Source: Bacteroidales bacterium (GTDB lineage: Bacteria > Bacteroidota > Bacteroidia > Bacteroidales > P3). From it: DNA of 64,000 nucleotides. The stretch's first letter is position 1. The number at the start of each line of letters is the position of its first letter. The DNA lies in NCBI GenBank assembly GCA_016292015.1, contig JAEEZY010000029.1, positions 124,001 through 188,000 on the forward strand. Direction: 5' to 3'. Made by a program: the position numbers and the translations under genes. This document shows, piece by piece, positions 16,028-29,656 of this stretch. The notes under the pieces were generated by a model. That model ran no database searches and was not told the DNA's origin. It saw only the letters and a program-made list of their open reading frames with translations.

Positions 16028-17275
16028 CTAGGATGAACGGCGTGTTTTGTTCGGTTGCGGGATGAAAAGTTCGAATCCGTAGTGCCACTCGATGTAGTCG
16101 GCGTGGGCGGCGTGGGCTTTGATGGTGACGCCGGCAAACTGGTTTATCTTCTTCCCGAAGTGGAAAAACACTCCCAGTCGCTCGTACATCGGTATTGACA
16201 CCGTCTCGTCTCGTCGTACGTAGTATCCCACCGAAAGCCTCACCGACATTATACCCCAGCGTGGCTCAAACGTGACGGCGACACCCAGATAAGGCGGTTT
16301 CGCCTTCTTCCTTTGAAACTCGTTGTAAAGACGCTCGGTGTGGCTGTTGTTGTACATCATGTCCAGGTTCACTCCGAATCCTATGCAGGGGTTGAGGTAG
16401 AAGGCATAGCCAATCTGCCCGGTGTAGGCGAAGTAGTAATCCTTTGTGGCCGCTATGTAGCGCGACTGCACCACCGCCGGGGCAAACGACCCCCATATAC
16501 GGTGAAGCATTGGCGGTTTTATCTCCGTAAGCCCGGCGTCGAGCTGTAGGTCGGCGGCTTCGTCGAAGTCGAGCGTGTCGGCGCGGTTCTCGTTGACTAT
16601 CGGCTCTCGACGTATGGGTTTCAGCCGGTAGCCGGCGGTGGCCAGCAGGTAGTTGAGCCCCTTGTTGGGCTTCTTCAGGTAGCCGTTTGACGAGTGGCTG
16701 AACCTCACCGAGAAAGTCAGGGCCGACTCGTCTGGCAGCGTCAAGCTGTAACCTGCCCCGAGATTGAAGATGCAGTTGAGGTAGGAGCCGATGAATTTGT
16801 TGAGGGTGTCGAGAGTACGCTCGTAGGGTTCGGTGAATAGCGCCAATCCCGCGCCTGTGTACCAAAACACCTCGTGGCTCAATCCCGCGGCCGTCTTTTT
16901 CGAGCGCCACACGGGGTTCTGCATCTGGAAGGCGAGGGCTATCCTGTCGCCGGCCACCCCGTCGAGGGTGTGCAGGTATTCGATATGTGTGCCGAATCGC
17001 GGATGGTTCCAAAAGCGTTTCCAGTATTCGGTTCCCGTCATCTGCCAGTCGGCGGCCGCCACAAATCCGAAGTCGGCGGCATGGGTGTAATCCAGCTCCG
17101 CACTGTTGGCCATCGTGCCGCCTGCGGCAAGCGAGAAGGTGTAGCGGGGCCTTGGGTCAACCGGCTTCAGCAACGGGTTGTCCTGTTGGGCTTGCGCCAC
17201 CGCGGTGTGGGCAACGAGAAGCAGCGCGATGAAAAAGCAGCTTTTCGCATTGTGAATAGTGTGCTTGAAGTCCAT
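16028..17275 (-). CDS. PagL-like acyloxyacyl hydrolase (lipid A 3-O-deacylase family)
   Basis: 415 residues from the ATG at 17275; a TTG at 17314 would overlap ligA and is less likely. A signal peptide ends at AVAQAQ. The N-terminal half is a beta-barrel of the PagL type with the His-Ser catalytic pair in RFSHSSNGYLKKPNKGLN (the family pattern is H-x-S-N). In known family members this outer-membrane enzyme removes an acyl chain from lipid A. The C-terminal 170 residues form a second beta-rich half of barrel-like strands (YFAYTGQIGYAFYLNPC), longer than classical PagL and typical of Bacteroidota homologues. It lies directly behind ligA on the same strand. Confidence 0.78.
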   Translation of the reverse strand: MDFKHTIHNAKSCFFIALLLVAHTAVAQAQQDNPLLKPVDPRPRYTFSLAAGGTMANSAELDYTHAADFGFVAAADWQMTGTEYWKRFWNHPRFGTHIEYLHTLDGVAGDRIALAFQMQNPVWRSKKTAAGLSHEVFWYTGAGLALFTEPYERTLDTLNKFIGSYLNCIFNLGAGYSLTLPDESALTFSVRFSHSSNGYLKKPNKGLNYLLATAGYRLKPIRREPIVNENRADTLDFDEAADLQLDAGLTEIKPPMLHRIWGSFAPAVVQSRYIAATKDYYFAYTGQIGYAFYLNPCIGFGVNLDMMYNNSHTERLYNEFQRKKAKPPYLGVAVTFEPRWGIMSVRLSVGYYVRRDETVSIPMYERLGVFFHFGKKINQFAGVTIKAHAAHADYIEWHYGFELFIPQPNKTRRSS

Positions 17276-17310
17276 ACTGCCCGCTGACTGCTGTCTGCCG
17301 ATTAAAAAAT

Positions 17311-20222
<2,912 letters not shown>

Positions 20223-20233
20223 TTGGGTGGATG

Positions 20234-20450
20234 GTGATTAGTGAATAGTGAATAGTGAATGGTGATTAGTGATTAGTGATTAGTGAATTGACAATAGTGA
20301 TTTTTTTGTGACCTGTGAGTTTTTTTTGTGACCTGTGACCTGTGACCTGTGACCTGTGACCTGTGACCTGTTAGATGTGAGGGGTGACTTGAAACTAAAA
20401 ACTTGAAACTAAAAACTAAAAACTAAAAACTTGAAACTAAAAACTAAAAA
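20234..20450. repeat. Repeat-filled gap with three heptamer families
   Basis: GTGATTA-type units (20234-20300), then seven TGACCTG units (about 20308-20370), then AACTAAA/AACTTGA units (20388-20450). No gene is present. The last family runs into the 3' end of the antiporter gene. Confidence 0.8.
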
Positions 20451-21674
20451 CTAACTGTCCTCTGCCAGCTGTTTGCGTGTCAGGAACACCAGCAGCGAGG
20501 TGATTACTATCGAACAGAATATCACAGAGTAAACAATGTATTTTATAGTTGTGGCGCCGGGAATGATGTTGTATCCTGCTTCGATGTTCACTCTCTCCGG
20601 CATCGAGGCCAATACGGCTGCCACAAGTCCTTTGGGTATCATCATCGACACCACAAGCCGCTCCGATTTGGTGTTCTCACGCCCAACAACGCTAAGCAGA
20701 GCAAACCTCAACACAAACAGCACCATGGTAATCATCAATCCGTAAAGCAGTTCCGTCGTGTTTGTGAACGGTATTGATATGCCGACATAGACGAAGAAGT
20801 AGCTCTTGAGGATGAACACTATCTCTTTGAAAAAACTTTTCTCTTCGGTGCGTAGCGGGTGCATCTTGTCGAGCTTCATGGCTCCGAGCAGCGGCATGCG
20901 GAAATACGACACGTTGCCCAGCACTATGCCGAAGGCCAACGCCGCTATCGCCCCACTGTATCCCAGCATCTCGGCGATGCCGTATATCACGAACACGAAG
21001 GCGGGCGTGAGGAACATGGAGTTCTGCAGCTTGCGCACTCGGTCGAGCAACCCTGCCCACAGAACGCCGCCGGCCAAGCCGAGGAGGAGTGCGAAAAGGA
21101 TGCCTCCGATGACACGAAACACCATCCCCGTAATGCCCATCGCGCTCATGTTGGGGACGGTGGATATTTCGAGGGTGGCGATGGTCACCACAATACAGAG
21201 CACACCGCTGGCTGCCGATTCGAGGGTGAGCACCATGCGTGCTTTCTCGCTAACCTTCAGCTGGTTGACAAGTGGTATCACTATGGCGGCGGCGGTGCCT
21301 GACACGATGGAGCCGGCCAGCAGCGAGGCAAGCCAATCGATATGGAGCACATAGTGGGAGAAGCAGATTACGGCCGCCATCGAGAGGATAAACGACATGA
21401 TGGTCACCTGCACCATTCCCTTCCAATACCGCCGTATGGTGTCGATGCTCAGGTCCAATCCGCTGTCGAACAGTATGAAAAGCAGGGTGAGCGAGGAGAA
21501 TATCGCTCCGATACTCTCCAGGTCTTTGGGATGCACAACCCCCAATACGGGCCCCACAATGATGCCGATGCCCATAAGCAGCACGACATCGGGAATCAGT
21601 CTTCGGCTGAAGAGAGCCGAGAATAGGTGAGCGCTGAAGATAAGCAGACCTAATATTATGAATGTAGAACCCAA
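20451..21674 (-). CDS. Cation:proton antiporter (CPA1-like)
   Basis: 407 residues with about 12 membrane segments throughout. The general pattern of monovalent cation:proton antiporters is present: PDVVLLMGIGIIVGP in the first repeat, LLFILFDSGLDLS, and ALAFGIVLGNVSYFR. At the site where the CPA1 family has a conserved acidic pair it reads LTLESAASGVLC, so the exact subfamily and ion (Na+ or K+) are unclear. It would work in pH and ion homeostasis in the inner membrane. The only start is TTG at 21674. The gene lies between the dnaX tail and dapF, separated from each by repeat tracts. Confidence 0.85.
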   Translation of the reverse strand: MGSTFIILGLLIFSAHLFSALFSRRLIPDVVLLMGIGIIVGPVLGVVHPKDLESIGAIFSSLTLLFILFDSGLDLSIDTIRRYWKGMVQVTIMSFILSMAAVICFSHYVLHIDWLASLLAGSIVSGTAAAIVIPLVNQLKVSEKARMVLTLESAASGVLCIVVTIATLEISTVPNMSAMGITGMVFRVIGGILFALLLGLAGGVLWAGLLDRVRKLQNSMFLTPAFVFVIYGIAEMLGYSGAIAALAFGIVLGNVSYFRMPLLGAMKLDKMHPLRTEEKSFFKEIVFILKSYFFVYVGISIPFTNTTELLYGLMITMVLFVLRFALLSVVGRENTKSERLVVSMMIPKGLVAAVLASMPERVNIEAGYNIIPGATTIKYIVYSVIFCSIVITSLLVFLTRKQLAEDS

Positions 21675-21679
21675 AGAAA

Positions 21680-21874
21680 ACTAAAAACTTGAAACTAAAA
21701 ACTAAAAACTTGTGCCGAAGGCCATGAGCACCGCTGAAATGCGAAGCATTCATGAGCACGTCTTTATAATATCAAATCAAGCGAATAAATAAATAAAATG
21801 AAGCGAATAAACTAAAAACTAAAAACTTGAAACTAAAAACTAAAAACTTGAAACTAAAAACTTGAAACTAAAAA
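21680..21874. repeat. AACTAAA heptamer repeats between antiporter and dnaX tail
   Basis: Two clusters of the family A repeat (21682-21708 and 21808-21874) flank a stretch in which GCGAATAAA-type 9-mers recur (about 21780-21815). Confidence 0.7.
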
Positions 21875-22501
21875 CTAAATGTCTATATCAGGGAGTATTT
21901 TGCGAAGGGATGCCAGTTCGGGGTTTATTTTCATCATCGCCTCATACTTCTCGCCCGACTGGTAAGGCTTGGCGGCTCGTTCTTCCGCTTTGATGACTAT
22001 CTTGGGCGTCAGTTCCTGGCAGCCGCAGTAGTGCCGCAACCGGCTCATAATCTCGGGCAGCTCCTTCTTTACCTCATGTTCGGCAAAGCTGCTGGTCAGG
22101 GTGATGACTACGGTCTTCCCGTCTGCGTCCAGTTCGGGTTTCACTCCTTTCAGAAAGGAGGCTTTTTTCTCGGGTTCCGAGAATGTTGCAAGGTTTTCGG
22201 GTGTCCACAGCTTTTCCCAGTGGTCTTCGAGTGTCGCTTGAGTGATTTGATTTTTTTCAGCCGTCTTGTCGCTGGTTGTTTTTGTCGGCGATTGCCTTTC
22301 GTCACCTTCTATGGCGTAAGGGGATGCCATTGACAGAATACCGGGCTTCACCCTCTTTTGCGTGTCGCCCTCATCGTCGGATTTTCTCTCCGCCTCGTTC
22401 TCCGCGAACGGTTCTGCCATTGTCAGCAACTTGGCTTTTGCCGTCGATTCACTTTTGTCAACGGTTTTTTGCCCACTCTCCGCCGTAACCTCTTTGCTCA
22501 C
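21875..22501 (-). CDS. DnaX tau C-terminal part, separated from dnaX by an amber codon
   Basis: 208 residues from a GTG at 22501. It is in the same frame as the dnaX gene at 22556-23674, with only one stop codon (TAG, 22556-22558) and 18 sense codons between. The C-terminal domain (DHWEKLWTPENLATF, then KTVVITLTSSFAEHEVKKEL, and the KPYQSGEKYEAMMKINPEL tail) is that of Bacteroidota tau subunits, which binds the polymerase. The linker before it has two copies of an L-x-MA-x-P-F/Y-A motif (LLTMAEPFAE and ILSMASPYAI). It could be a pseudogene end, a separately translated tau C-terminal protein, or the product of readthrough. Confidence 0.7.
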   Translation of the reverse strand: MSKEVTAESGQKTVDKSESTAKAKLLTMAEPFAENEAERKSDDEGDTQKRVKPGILSMASPYAIEGDERQSPTKTTSDKTAEKNQITQATLEDHWEKLWTPENLATFSEPEKKASFLKGVKPELDADGKTVVITLTSSFAEHEVKKELPEIMSRLRHYCGCQELTPKIVIKAEERAAKPYQSGEKYEAMMKINPELASLRKILPDIDI

Positions 22502-22555
22502 TGCGGCTTGGGTTGTGATGGTTGTTATATGTCCCGCCTCAGGCGATCTTGCAAT

Positions 22556-23674
22556 CTAACTTGGCTGGATGCCTATCGGTTGCTGGTTTACCGAGCATAG
22601 CTTCATCAGGCATACTTCGGTGAACAACCTCTTATTGTTCGAGTCGCGATAGCGGTATTCGCAGTCGCTGGCAATGGACAGATATTGCAGCAGCAGCCGT
22701 ACCCCGCATTTGCTCGACTGCTCGCCATAGCGTGCTCGGTCGTTGTCAGACACTTCGAGCAATGGATGTGTTGCAGGGTCGATGGCCACCATCAGGTTGC
22801 GAAGGTGTTCGCACAAGCCCGTGATGAAATGCTGTCCGTCAAACCCTTTGTCAAGTATCTCCTTGTACAGAATGAGGGTGTTGGCAATGTCGCCCTTCAA
22901 GAAGTTGTCCACCATGCGGAAAAAGTAGCCGCTGTCGAGCATGTTGAGGTTCTGAAGGCAGGCCTCGCGGGTCATGTTGCCGCCCGTGAAGCTCACCAGC
23001 TGGTCGAACGTCGAGAGAGCGTCGCGCATACCTCCGTCCGCCTTGCGGGCAATCAGGTGCAGCACATCGCCCTCGCAGGTGACGCCTTCGCTTTTTGCAA
23101 CATAACTCAGGTGGTTGACAATGTCCTGCAGCGAGATGCGGTTGAAGTCGAACACCTGGCATCTGGAGAGTATGGTCGGTATTATCTTGTGCTTCTCGGT
23201 TGTGGCAAGGATGAACTTCGCGTATGCCGGTGGCTCTTCGAGGGTTTTGAGCAGCGCATTGAAGGCGCTTTGCGACAGCATGTGTACCTCGTCGATTATA
23301 TACACCTTGTATTTCCCCGTCTGTGGAGGGATGGAGACTTGACGGATGAGTTCCCTTGCGTCATCCACACCCGAGTTAGAGGCGGCGTCGAGCTCGAAGA
23401 TGTTCATCGAGGTGCCGTTGTTGAAGTCGTTGCAGGAAGGACAGGAGTTGCAGGGCTCCAAGTTTTCGCCGAAGTTCTCGCAGTTTATAGCTTTGGCCAA
23501 GATTCTGGCGCAGGTGGTCTTGCCTACGCCTCTAGGACCGCAGAAGAGGAAAGCCTGCGCCAGTTTTCCATGCTTTATGGCGTTCTGCAGCGTCGAAGTG
23601 ATATGCTCCTGTCCGACGACCGAACGGAACGTGTCGGGACGGTACTTGCGTGCTGATACAATGTAGTTTTCCAT
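22556..23674 (-). CDS. dnaX: DNA polymerase III subunit gamma (DnaX, gamma-length)
   Basis: 372 residues from the ATG at 23674; the longer frame to 23821 is repeat sequence and is rejected. It is the clamp-loader ATPase. Domains I-III are complete: Walker A GPRGVGKTT (about 46-54), the four-cysteine zinc module (CENFGENLEPCNSCPSC), Walker B IIDEVHML, the sensor 1 ATTEKHK segment and the collar domain. It ends at GIQPS followed by TAG, right where E. coli gamma ends relative to tau. The frame then continues open into the tau C-terminal part (21875-22501). The combined length would be about 599, normal for Bacteroidota DnaX. Confidence 0.92.
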   Translation of the reverse strand: MENYIVSARKYRPDTFRSVVGQEHITSTLQNAIKHGKLAQAFLFCGPRGVGKTTCARILAKAINCENFGENLEPCNSCPSCNDFNNGTSMNIFELDAASNSGVDDARELIRQVSIPPQTGKYKVYIIDEVHMLSQSAFNALLKTLEEPPAYAKFILATTEKHKIIPTILSRCQVFDFNRISLQDIVNHLSYVAKSEGVTCEGDVLHLIARKADGGMRDALSTFDQLVSFTGGNMTREACLQNLNMLDSGYFFRMVDNFLKGDIANTLILYKEILDKGFDGQHFITGLCEHLRNLMVAIDPATHPLLEVSDNDRARYGEQSSKCGVRLLLQYLSIASDCEYRYRDSNNKRLFTEVCLMKLCSVNQQPIGIQPS

Positions 23675-23726
23675 ATACCGATAAGTGTAAAAAGAAAATA
23701 CAAAAATAATAAAAAAAATAAAAATA

Positions 23727-23898
23727 GTGACCAGTGACCAGAACATAGTGACCAGATGCAGGTCACAGGTCACTGTGTAGTGTGACCAGTGAGCTGAACA
23801 TAGTGACCAAATACAGGACACAGGAAACTGTGTAGTGTAACCAGTGACCAGAACATAGTGACCAGATACAGGTCACAGGTCACAGATCACAGGTCACG
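23727..23898. repeat. Three tandem copies of a 55-bp repeat, family D
   Basis: Units 23727-23781, 23782-23836 and 23837-23891 share the plan GTGACCAGTGACCAGAACAT, AGTGACCAGATACAGGTCAC and so on. Each contains GTGACC and GGTCAC as inverted halves 7 nt apart, so a small hairpin is possible. Single related copies lie at 24406-24448, 25758-25807, 41286-41335 and 42484-42545. Confidence 0.85.
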
Positions 23899-23903
23899 GA
23901 TGT

Positions 23904-24371
23904 TTATTGTGCGCTGAGACGCTTCCAGATACACTTCTCGCTGAAGGCCATGAAGGTTCCGCGAATCTGCAGGCGGCCGTCGTCGAGAAAGTGTGCGTCC
24001 ATGTTGGCTCGCACGCCACGCTGCGGGTCATACACCTTCGTGCCGTTCCACTCGTGTTTGTCGGCGTCGTACTTCAACCCGTCGAAGAGGACTGCCTGGT
24101 CGAGCGGCAAGGAGCGCAGCTTTTTGTTGGGGTTCTTTTTGTCGAGGCGTTTGTTGCCGTCCTTGTCCTTATCGACCTCGGCCCATATCACCTGGCCGCG
24201 GTAGGTTCCGTCGCTCAGTTTGACCACCTTGGCTTTGAAGTGGTCTTTGTTTTGCCATGCCTCATATATGCCGATGATATTGTCACCCCCATCGTTGAGC
24301 TTGTTCTGGGCAGCCACCGTGTTGACGGACAAGAGGGCGGCTATGGAAAAAAATATAAGGAATGGCTTCAT
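23904..24371 (-). CDS. DUF2147 secreted protein
   Basis: 155 residues. A signal peptide (FFSIAALLSVNTVAAQ) precedes a DUF2147 domain: GIYEAWQNKDHFKAKVVKL, a long lysine/aspartate-rich loop, LFDGLKYDADKHEWNGTKVYDP and a final FSEKCIWKRL. The fold is a small beta-barrel resembling lipocalins; its ligand is unknown. It is likely periplasmic. Repeat-family D units lie on both sides. Confidence 0.85.
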   Translation of the reverse strand: MKPFLIFFSIAALLSVNTVAAQNKLNDGGDNIIGIYEAWQNKDHFKAKVVKLSDGTYRGQVIWAEVDKDKDGNKRLDKKNPNKKLRSLPLDQAVLFDGLKYDADKHEWNGTKVYDPQRGVRANMDAHFLDDGRLQIRGTFMAFSEKCIWKRLSAQ

Positions 24372-24446
24372 GTAAACAAGGATGTTTGGTGATTAATGAT
24401 TAATAGTGACCAGAACATAGTGACCAGATACAGGTCACAATTCACA

Positions 24447-25502
24447 CTACATAATCAGCATTGCGTCGCCGTAGGTGCCGAAGTGGTATTTTTCTTTTAT
24501 CGCCGTCTGGTAGGCCTTCATGATCAGTTCCGGGCCGCCAAAGGTGCAAGCGAGGATGAACATGGACGACATCGAAGGGTGGAATCCCGTGATGAAACGG
24601 TCGGCGATGGTGAAATTGTAGGGTGGGAATATGAATTTGTTGCTCCATCCATCGTAGGGGCTTATCTTGCCGGGTATCGTCACCGCCGTCTCGAGCGCCT
24701 TCATAGTCGTGACGCCGACGGCACAGACGTGGTGTCCCTCGGCGATGGCGGTGTTGACGATGTCGCAGGTTTCCTGTCCGAGATGCATCTCCTCAGCGTC
24801 CATACGGTGCTTGGAGAGGTCTTCGACCTCGATGGGTTTGAAGTTGCCGATTCCCGCATGCAGCGTCAGCTCTGTCCAGATGACGTCGTTCAGCTCCAGG
24901 CGTTTCAGCAGTTCACGGCTGAAATGGAAACCAGCCGACGGAGCGGCCATCGCACCCTCGACCTTCGCGTAGTATGTCTGGTAGCGCTCGGCGTCTTCTT
25001 TCTCTATGTCGCGAAGTTTGCGCAGCTCGTCGGGTAGGGGAGTGGTGCCGATGCGTTTGACGGCGGCCATGAAGTCGTCGTGAGAACCCTCGTAAAGGAA
25101 CCTCACGGTGCGTCCGCGCGACGTGGTGTTGTCTATCACCTCCGCCACAAGTTCGTCGCCGGCACCGAAATAGAGCTTGTTACCGATACGGATTTTACGT
25201 GCTGGATCGACTATCACGTCCCACAGCCTTGTCTCCTCGTTCAGCTCCCTCAGGAGGAACACGGTGATGCTGGCTCCGGTTTTCTCCTTCTCGCCCTTCA
25301 GCAGCGAGGGCATCACCTTCGTGTTGTTCGCCACAATCACGTCGCGGGGCTCTATATATTCGACGATATCTTTGAATATTCGATGTTCTATTTCCCCCGT
25401 TTCGCGGTGAACCACCATCAGTCGCGACTCGTCGCGGTATTTGGCAGGCTTCAGCGCTATCAAATCCTTTGGCATCGAATACCGGAATTGCGATAACTTC
25501 AT
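24447..25502 (-). CDS. queA: tRNA preQ1(34) S-adenosylmethionine ribosyltransferase-isomerase
   Basis: 351 residues, the normal length. It transfers the ribosyl group of S-adenosylmethionine to preQ1 in tRNA and forms epoxyqueuosine, a step in queuosine synthesis. Diagnostic segments are FRYSMPKDLIALKPAKYRDESRL at the N terminus, VIVANNTKVMPSLLKGEK, the APSAGFHFSRELL motif, and TLHAGIGNFKPIEVEDLSKHRMDAE. No other queuosine gene is visible in the window. Its 3' end runs into family D repeats. Confidence 0.96.
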   Translation of the reverse strand: MKLSQFRYSMPKDLIALKPAKYRDESRLMVVHRETGEIEHRIFKDIVEYIEPRDVIVANNTKVMPSLLKGEKEKTGASITVFLLRELNEETRLWDVIVDPARKIRIGNKLYFGAGDELVAEVIDNTTSRGRTVRFLYEGSHDDFMAAVKRIGTTPLPDELRKLRDIEKEDAERYQTYYAKVEGAMAAPSAGFHFSRELLKRLELNDVIWTELTLHAGIGNFKPIEVEDLSKHRMDAEEMHLGQETCDIVNTAIAEGHHVCAVGVTTMKALETAVTIPGKISPYDGWSNKFIFPPYNFTIADRFITGFHPSMSSMFILACTFGGPELIMKAYQTAIKEKYHFGTYGDAMLIM

Positions 25503-25841
25503 GTGATTAGTGATTAGTGATTAGACTTTTGTGAATAGTGAATTGACAAATGTGATTAGACTTTTGTGAATTGTGAATAGTGACTATTGATTCGTCAAAT
25601 CCGTATTGCCTATTAACACTTCACAATTCACTATTATCAAACTCATTTTACGTGAAAAAATTGTTTTAAGTTTCATGATTTTTCTTTTTACTTGACCAAA
25701 AAAACTTCCATCTGGCAAAAAAATGTTATTTTTGCAGTTTGGAGTTGTTACTTATAATAGTGACCAGTGACCCTAACATGGTGACCAGATACAGGTCACA
25801 GGTCACTAACCACCCGACAACATATCAATATAAAACATACA
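25503..25841. promoter_or_regulatory. Divergent gap queA/yebC with repeats and a -7 box
   Basis: GTGATTAGTGAA-type repeats (25503-25590) and the family D repeat (25758-25807) surround a TATTTTTG box at 25727-25734 on the plus strand, a good TAnnTTTG match for yebC. The leader would be about 100 nt and includes the family D hairpin. A plus-strand -33 element was not convincing. Confidence 0.55.
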
Positions 25842-26552
25842 ATGGGAAGAGCATTTGAATACCGTAAGGCACGTAAACTGAAACGTTGGGGCAACATGGC
25901 TCGCACGTTCACCAAGATTGGCAAGGAGATAGAGATGGCGGTTAAGGCCGGCGGCCCCGACCCTGCGTCAAACCTGCGACTCCGCTTGCTCATTCAGACA
26001 GCAAAGAACGAGAGTATGCCAAAAGACAACGTCGAACGCGCCATCAAGCGTGCCACCTCGAAGGACACCTCCGACTACAAAGAGGTTGTATATGACGGCA
26101 AGGGTCCCCACGGCACCGCCTTCGTGGTCGAAACAGCTACAGACAACCCGACACGCACTGTCGCCAATATCCGTGCCGCTTTCGTCCGTGGCAAGGGCGA
26201 GCTGGGCACCATGGGTATGAACGACTTCCTGTTCGAACGCAAGTGCTCTTTCGTGGTCGCCTACAAAGAGGGTATCGACATGGACGAGTTGGAACTCGAA
26301 CTCATCGACTGCGACATCGACGAGGTGTTCCGCGACGAGGACGAGATAATGATCTACGCCGACTTCAAGAACTACGGCCCCATATCTAAATATCTTGAGG
26401 ACAACGGCTATGAGATAAAGTCGTTCAAGTTCGAGCGCATCCCGCTGACGATGCGTGAACTCTCGCCCGAAGAACAAGAGGATGTGAACGCCCTCATCGA
26501 ACGCCTCGAAAACGACGACGACGTGGTCAACGTGTTCCATAATATGGCGTGA
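25842..26552 (+). CDS. YebC/PmpR family protein
   Basis: 236 residues, complete. The three-domain YebC fold is clear: N-terminal GRAFEYRKARKLKRWGNMARTFTKIGKEI, then KNESMPKDNVERAIKRA, and the VVYDGKGPHGTAFVVE strand with NIRAAFVRGKGELG. Members were first described as transcriptional regulators, and some are now known to help ribosomes at proline stretches (TACO1-like). It starts a plus-strand block with rarA and the ABC-F gene, separated from rarA by a short AAGTTTCAAGTTT repeat. Confidence 0.95.
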   Translation: MGRAFEYRKARKLKRWGNMARTFTKIGKEIEMAVKAGGPDPASNLRLRLLIQTAKNESMPKDNVERAIKRATSKDTSDYKEVVYDGKGPHGTAFVVETATDNPTRTVANIRAAFVRGKGELGTMGMNDFLFERKCSFVVAYKEGIDMDELELELIDCDIDEVFRDEDEIMIYADFKNYGPISKYLEDNGYEIKSFKFERIPLTMRELSPEEQEDVNALIERLENDDDVVNVFHNMA

Positions 26553-26575
26553 GTGCGTGCCCGCACTTGAGTATT

Positions 26576-26606
26576 AAGTTTCAAGTTTCAAGTTTTTAGT
26601 TTCAAG
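26576..26606. repeat. Family A repeat, reverse orientation
   Basis: TTTCAAGTTTCAAGTTTTTAG, the reverse complement of the AACTAAA/AACTTGA heptamers, fills the gap between yebC and rarA. Confidence 0.75.
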
Positions 26607-26618
26607 GTTCGAATTAAT

Positions 26619-27871
26619 ATGGCACCGCTTGCAGAAATACTCCGTCCGAAGTCGCTTGACGACTATGTCGGGCAGAGCCACCTTGTGGGCAAAGGGGCTG
26701 TGCTGCGCACCTTGATAGAGAGCGGCCGCATACCCTCGATGATATTCTGGGGTCCTCCGGGTACAGGCAAGACCACCCTCGCCGGCATCATCGCCAACCA
26801 GCTCGCCCGTCCGTTCCACACCCTCAGCGCCATCTCCAGCGGCGTGAAGGAGGTGCGTGAGGTGATAGAGAAAGCCCAAAGTGAAGAAGGTGCCATCCTC
26901 TTCATCGACGAAATCCACCGCTTCAACAAAAGCCAGCAGGACTCGTTGCTCGGTGCCGTCGAGCGAGGCGTCATCACCCTCATCGGCGCCACCACCGAGA
27001 ACCCATCCTTTGAGGTTATATCAGCTTTGTTGTCACGTTGTCAGGTATATGTGCTGAAAGAATTTGGCGAGGAGGATATGAACGACCTCCTTGACCGAGC
27101 CGTCAAACACTACGCCACACTGCAGCGCACCGTCATACTCAAAGAACGCGACGCCTTGATGCGAATCAGCGGCGGCGACGGACGCAAACTCCTCAACGCG
27201 CTTGAGCTGGTGGTGTCGAAAGACCTGTCGCCCACAGTGGAGATAGACAACCGCAAGGTGACCGAGACCATACAGCAGAACCTCGCCTACTACGACAAGC
27301 AGGGCGAGATGCACTACGACATCATCTCAGCCTTCATCAAGTCGATGCGGGGCAGCGACCCCAACGGCGCCGTCTATTGGCTCGCCCGCATGATAGAGGG
27401 GGGAGAAGACCCTCTCTTCATCGCACGACGCATGCTCATCTTCGCCTCCGAGGACATATCCAACGCCAATCCCAACGCTCTACTGCTCGCCAACGCCTGC
27501 TTTGAGGCGGTAAGCAAGATCGGCTACCCTGAATGCCGTATAACCCTCTCGCAGTGTGCTGTCTATCTCGCTTGCTCCGTCAAGAGCAACTCCACCTATA
27601 TGGCCCTCAACGAGGCCCAGTCGGCCATTCGTCGCTTCGGCGACCTGCCCGTCCCACTTCACATACGCAACGCACCCACCAAACTCATGAAACAGATGGG
27701 CTACAGCGACGGATATAAGTATGCACACGACTATCAGGGTAATTTCGCCCAGCAGGAATACCTGCCGCAGGAACTTGCAGGCAGCCGTTTCTACACCCCA
27801 GGCGAGAACGCCCGCGAGAACGACACCCGCAAACTCCTCCACGCCCGTTGGGGCGAAAAATACGGATATTG

Positions 27872-27872
<1 letters not shown>
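26619..27872 (+). CDS. rarA: Replication-associated recombination protein A
   Basis: 417 residues, an AAA+ ATPase of the RarA/MgsA/WRNIP1 family that acts at stalled replication forks. The start LRPKSLDDYVGQSHLVG is diagnostic. Walker A is GPPGTGKTTL (about residues 46-55), Walker B is ILFIDEIHRFNKSQQD, sensor 1 is IGATTENPSFEV, and the C-terminal tetramerisation domain with YWLARMIEGGEDPLFIARRM is complete. Its TGA overlaps the ATG of the ABC-F gene by one nucleotide (TGATG), so translation is probably coupled. Confidence 0.96.

Positions 27873-29652
<1,780 letters not shown>

Positions 29653-29656
<4 letters not shown>

Noticed and set aside
22556..22558. Genome-wide recoding of TAG as a sense codon
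   Set aside because: Several normal genes end in TAG (both AraC genes and the coiled-coil lipoprotein), so TAG is an ordinary stop here.
23675..23821. N-terminal extension of DnaX
   Set aside because: The extra residues come from family D repeats; the ATG at 23674 begins the normal DnaX N terminus.
23727..23898. CRISPR array
   Set aside because: The 55-bp units adjoin one another without spacers, and no cas gene is present.
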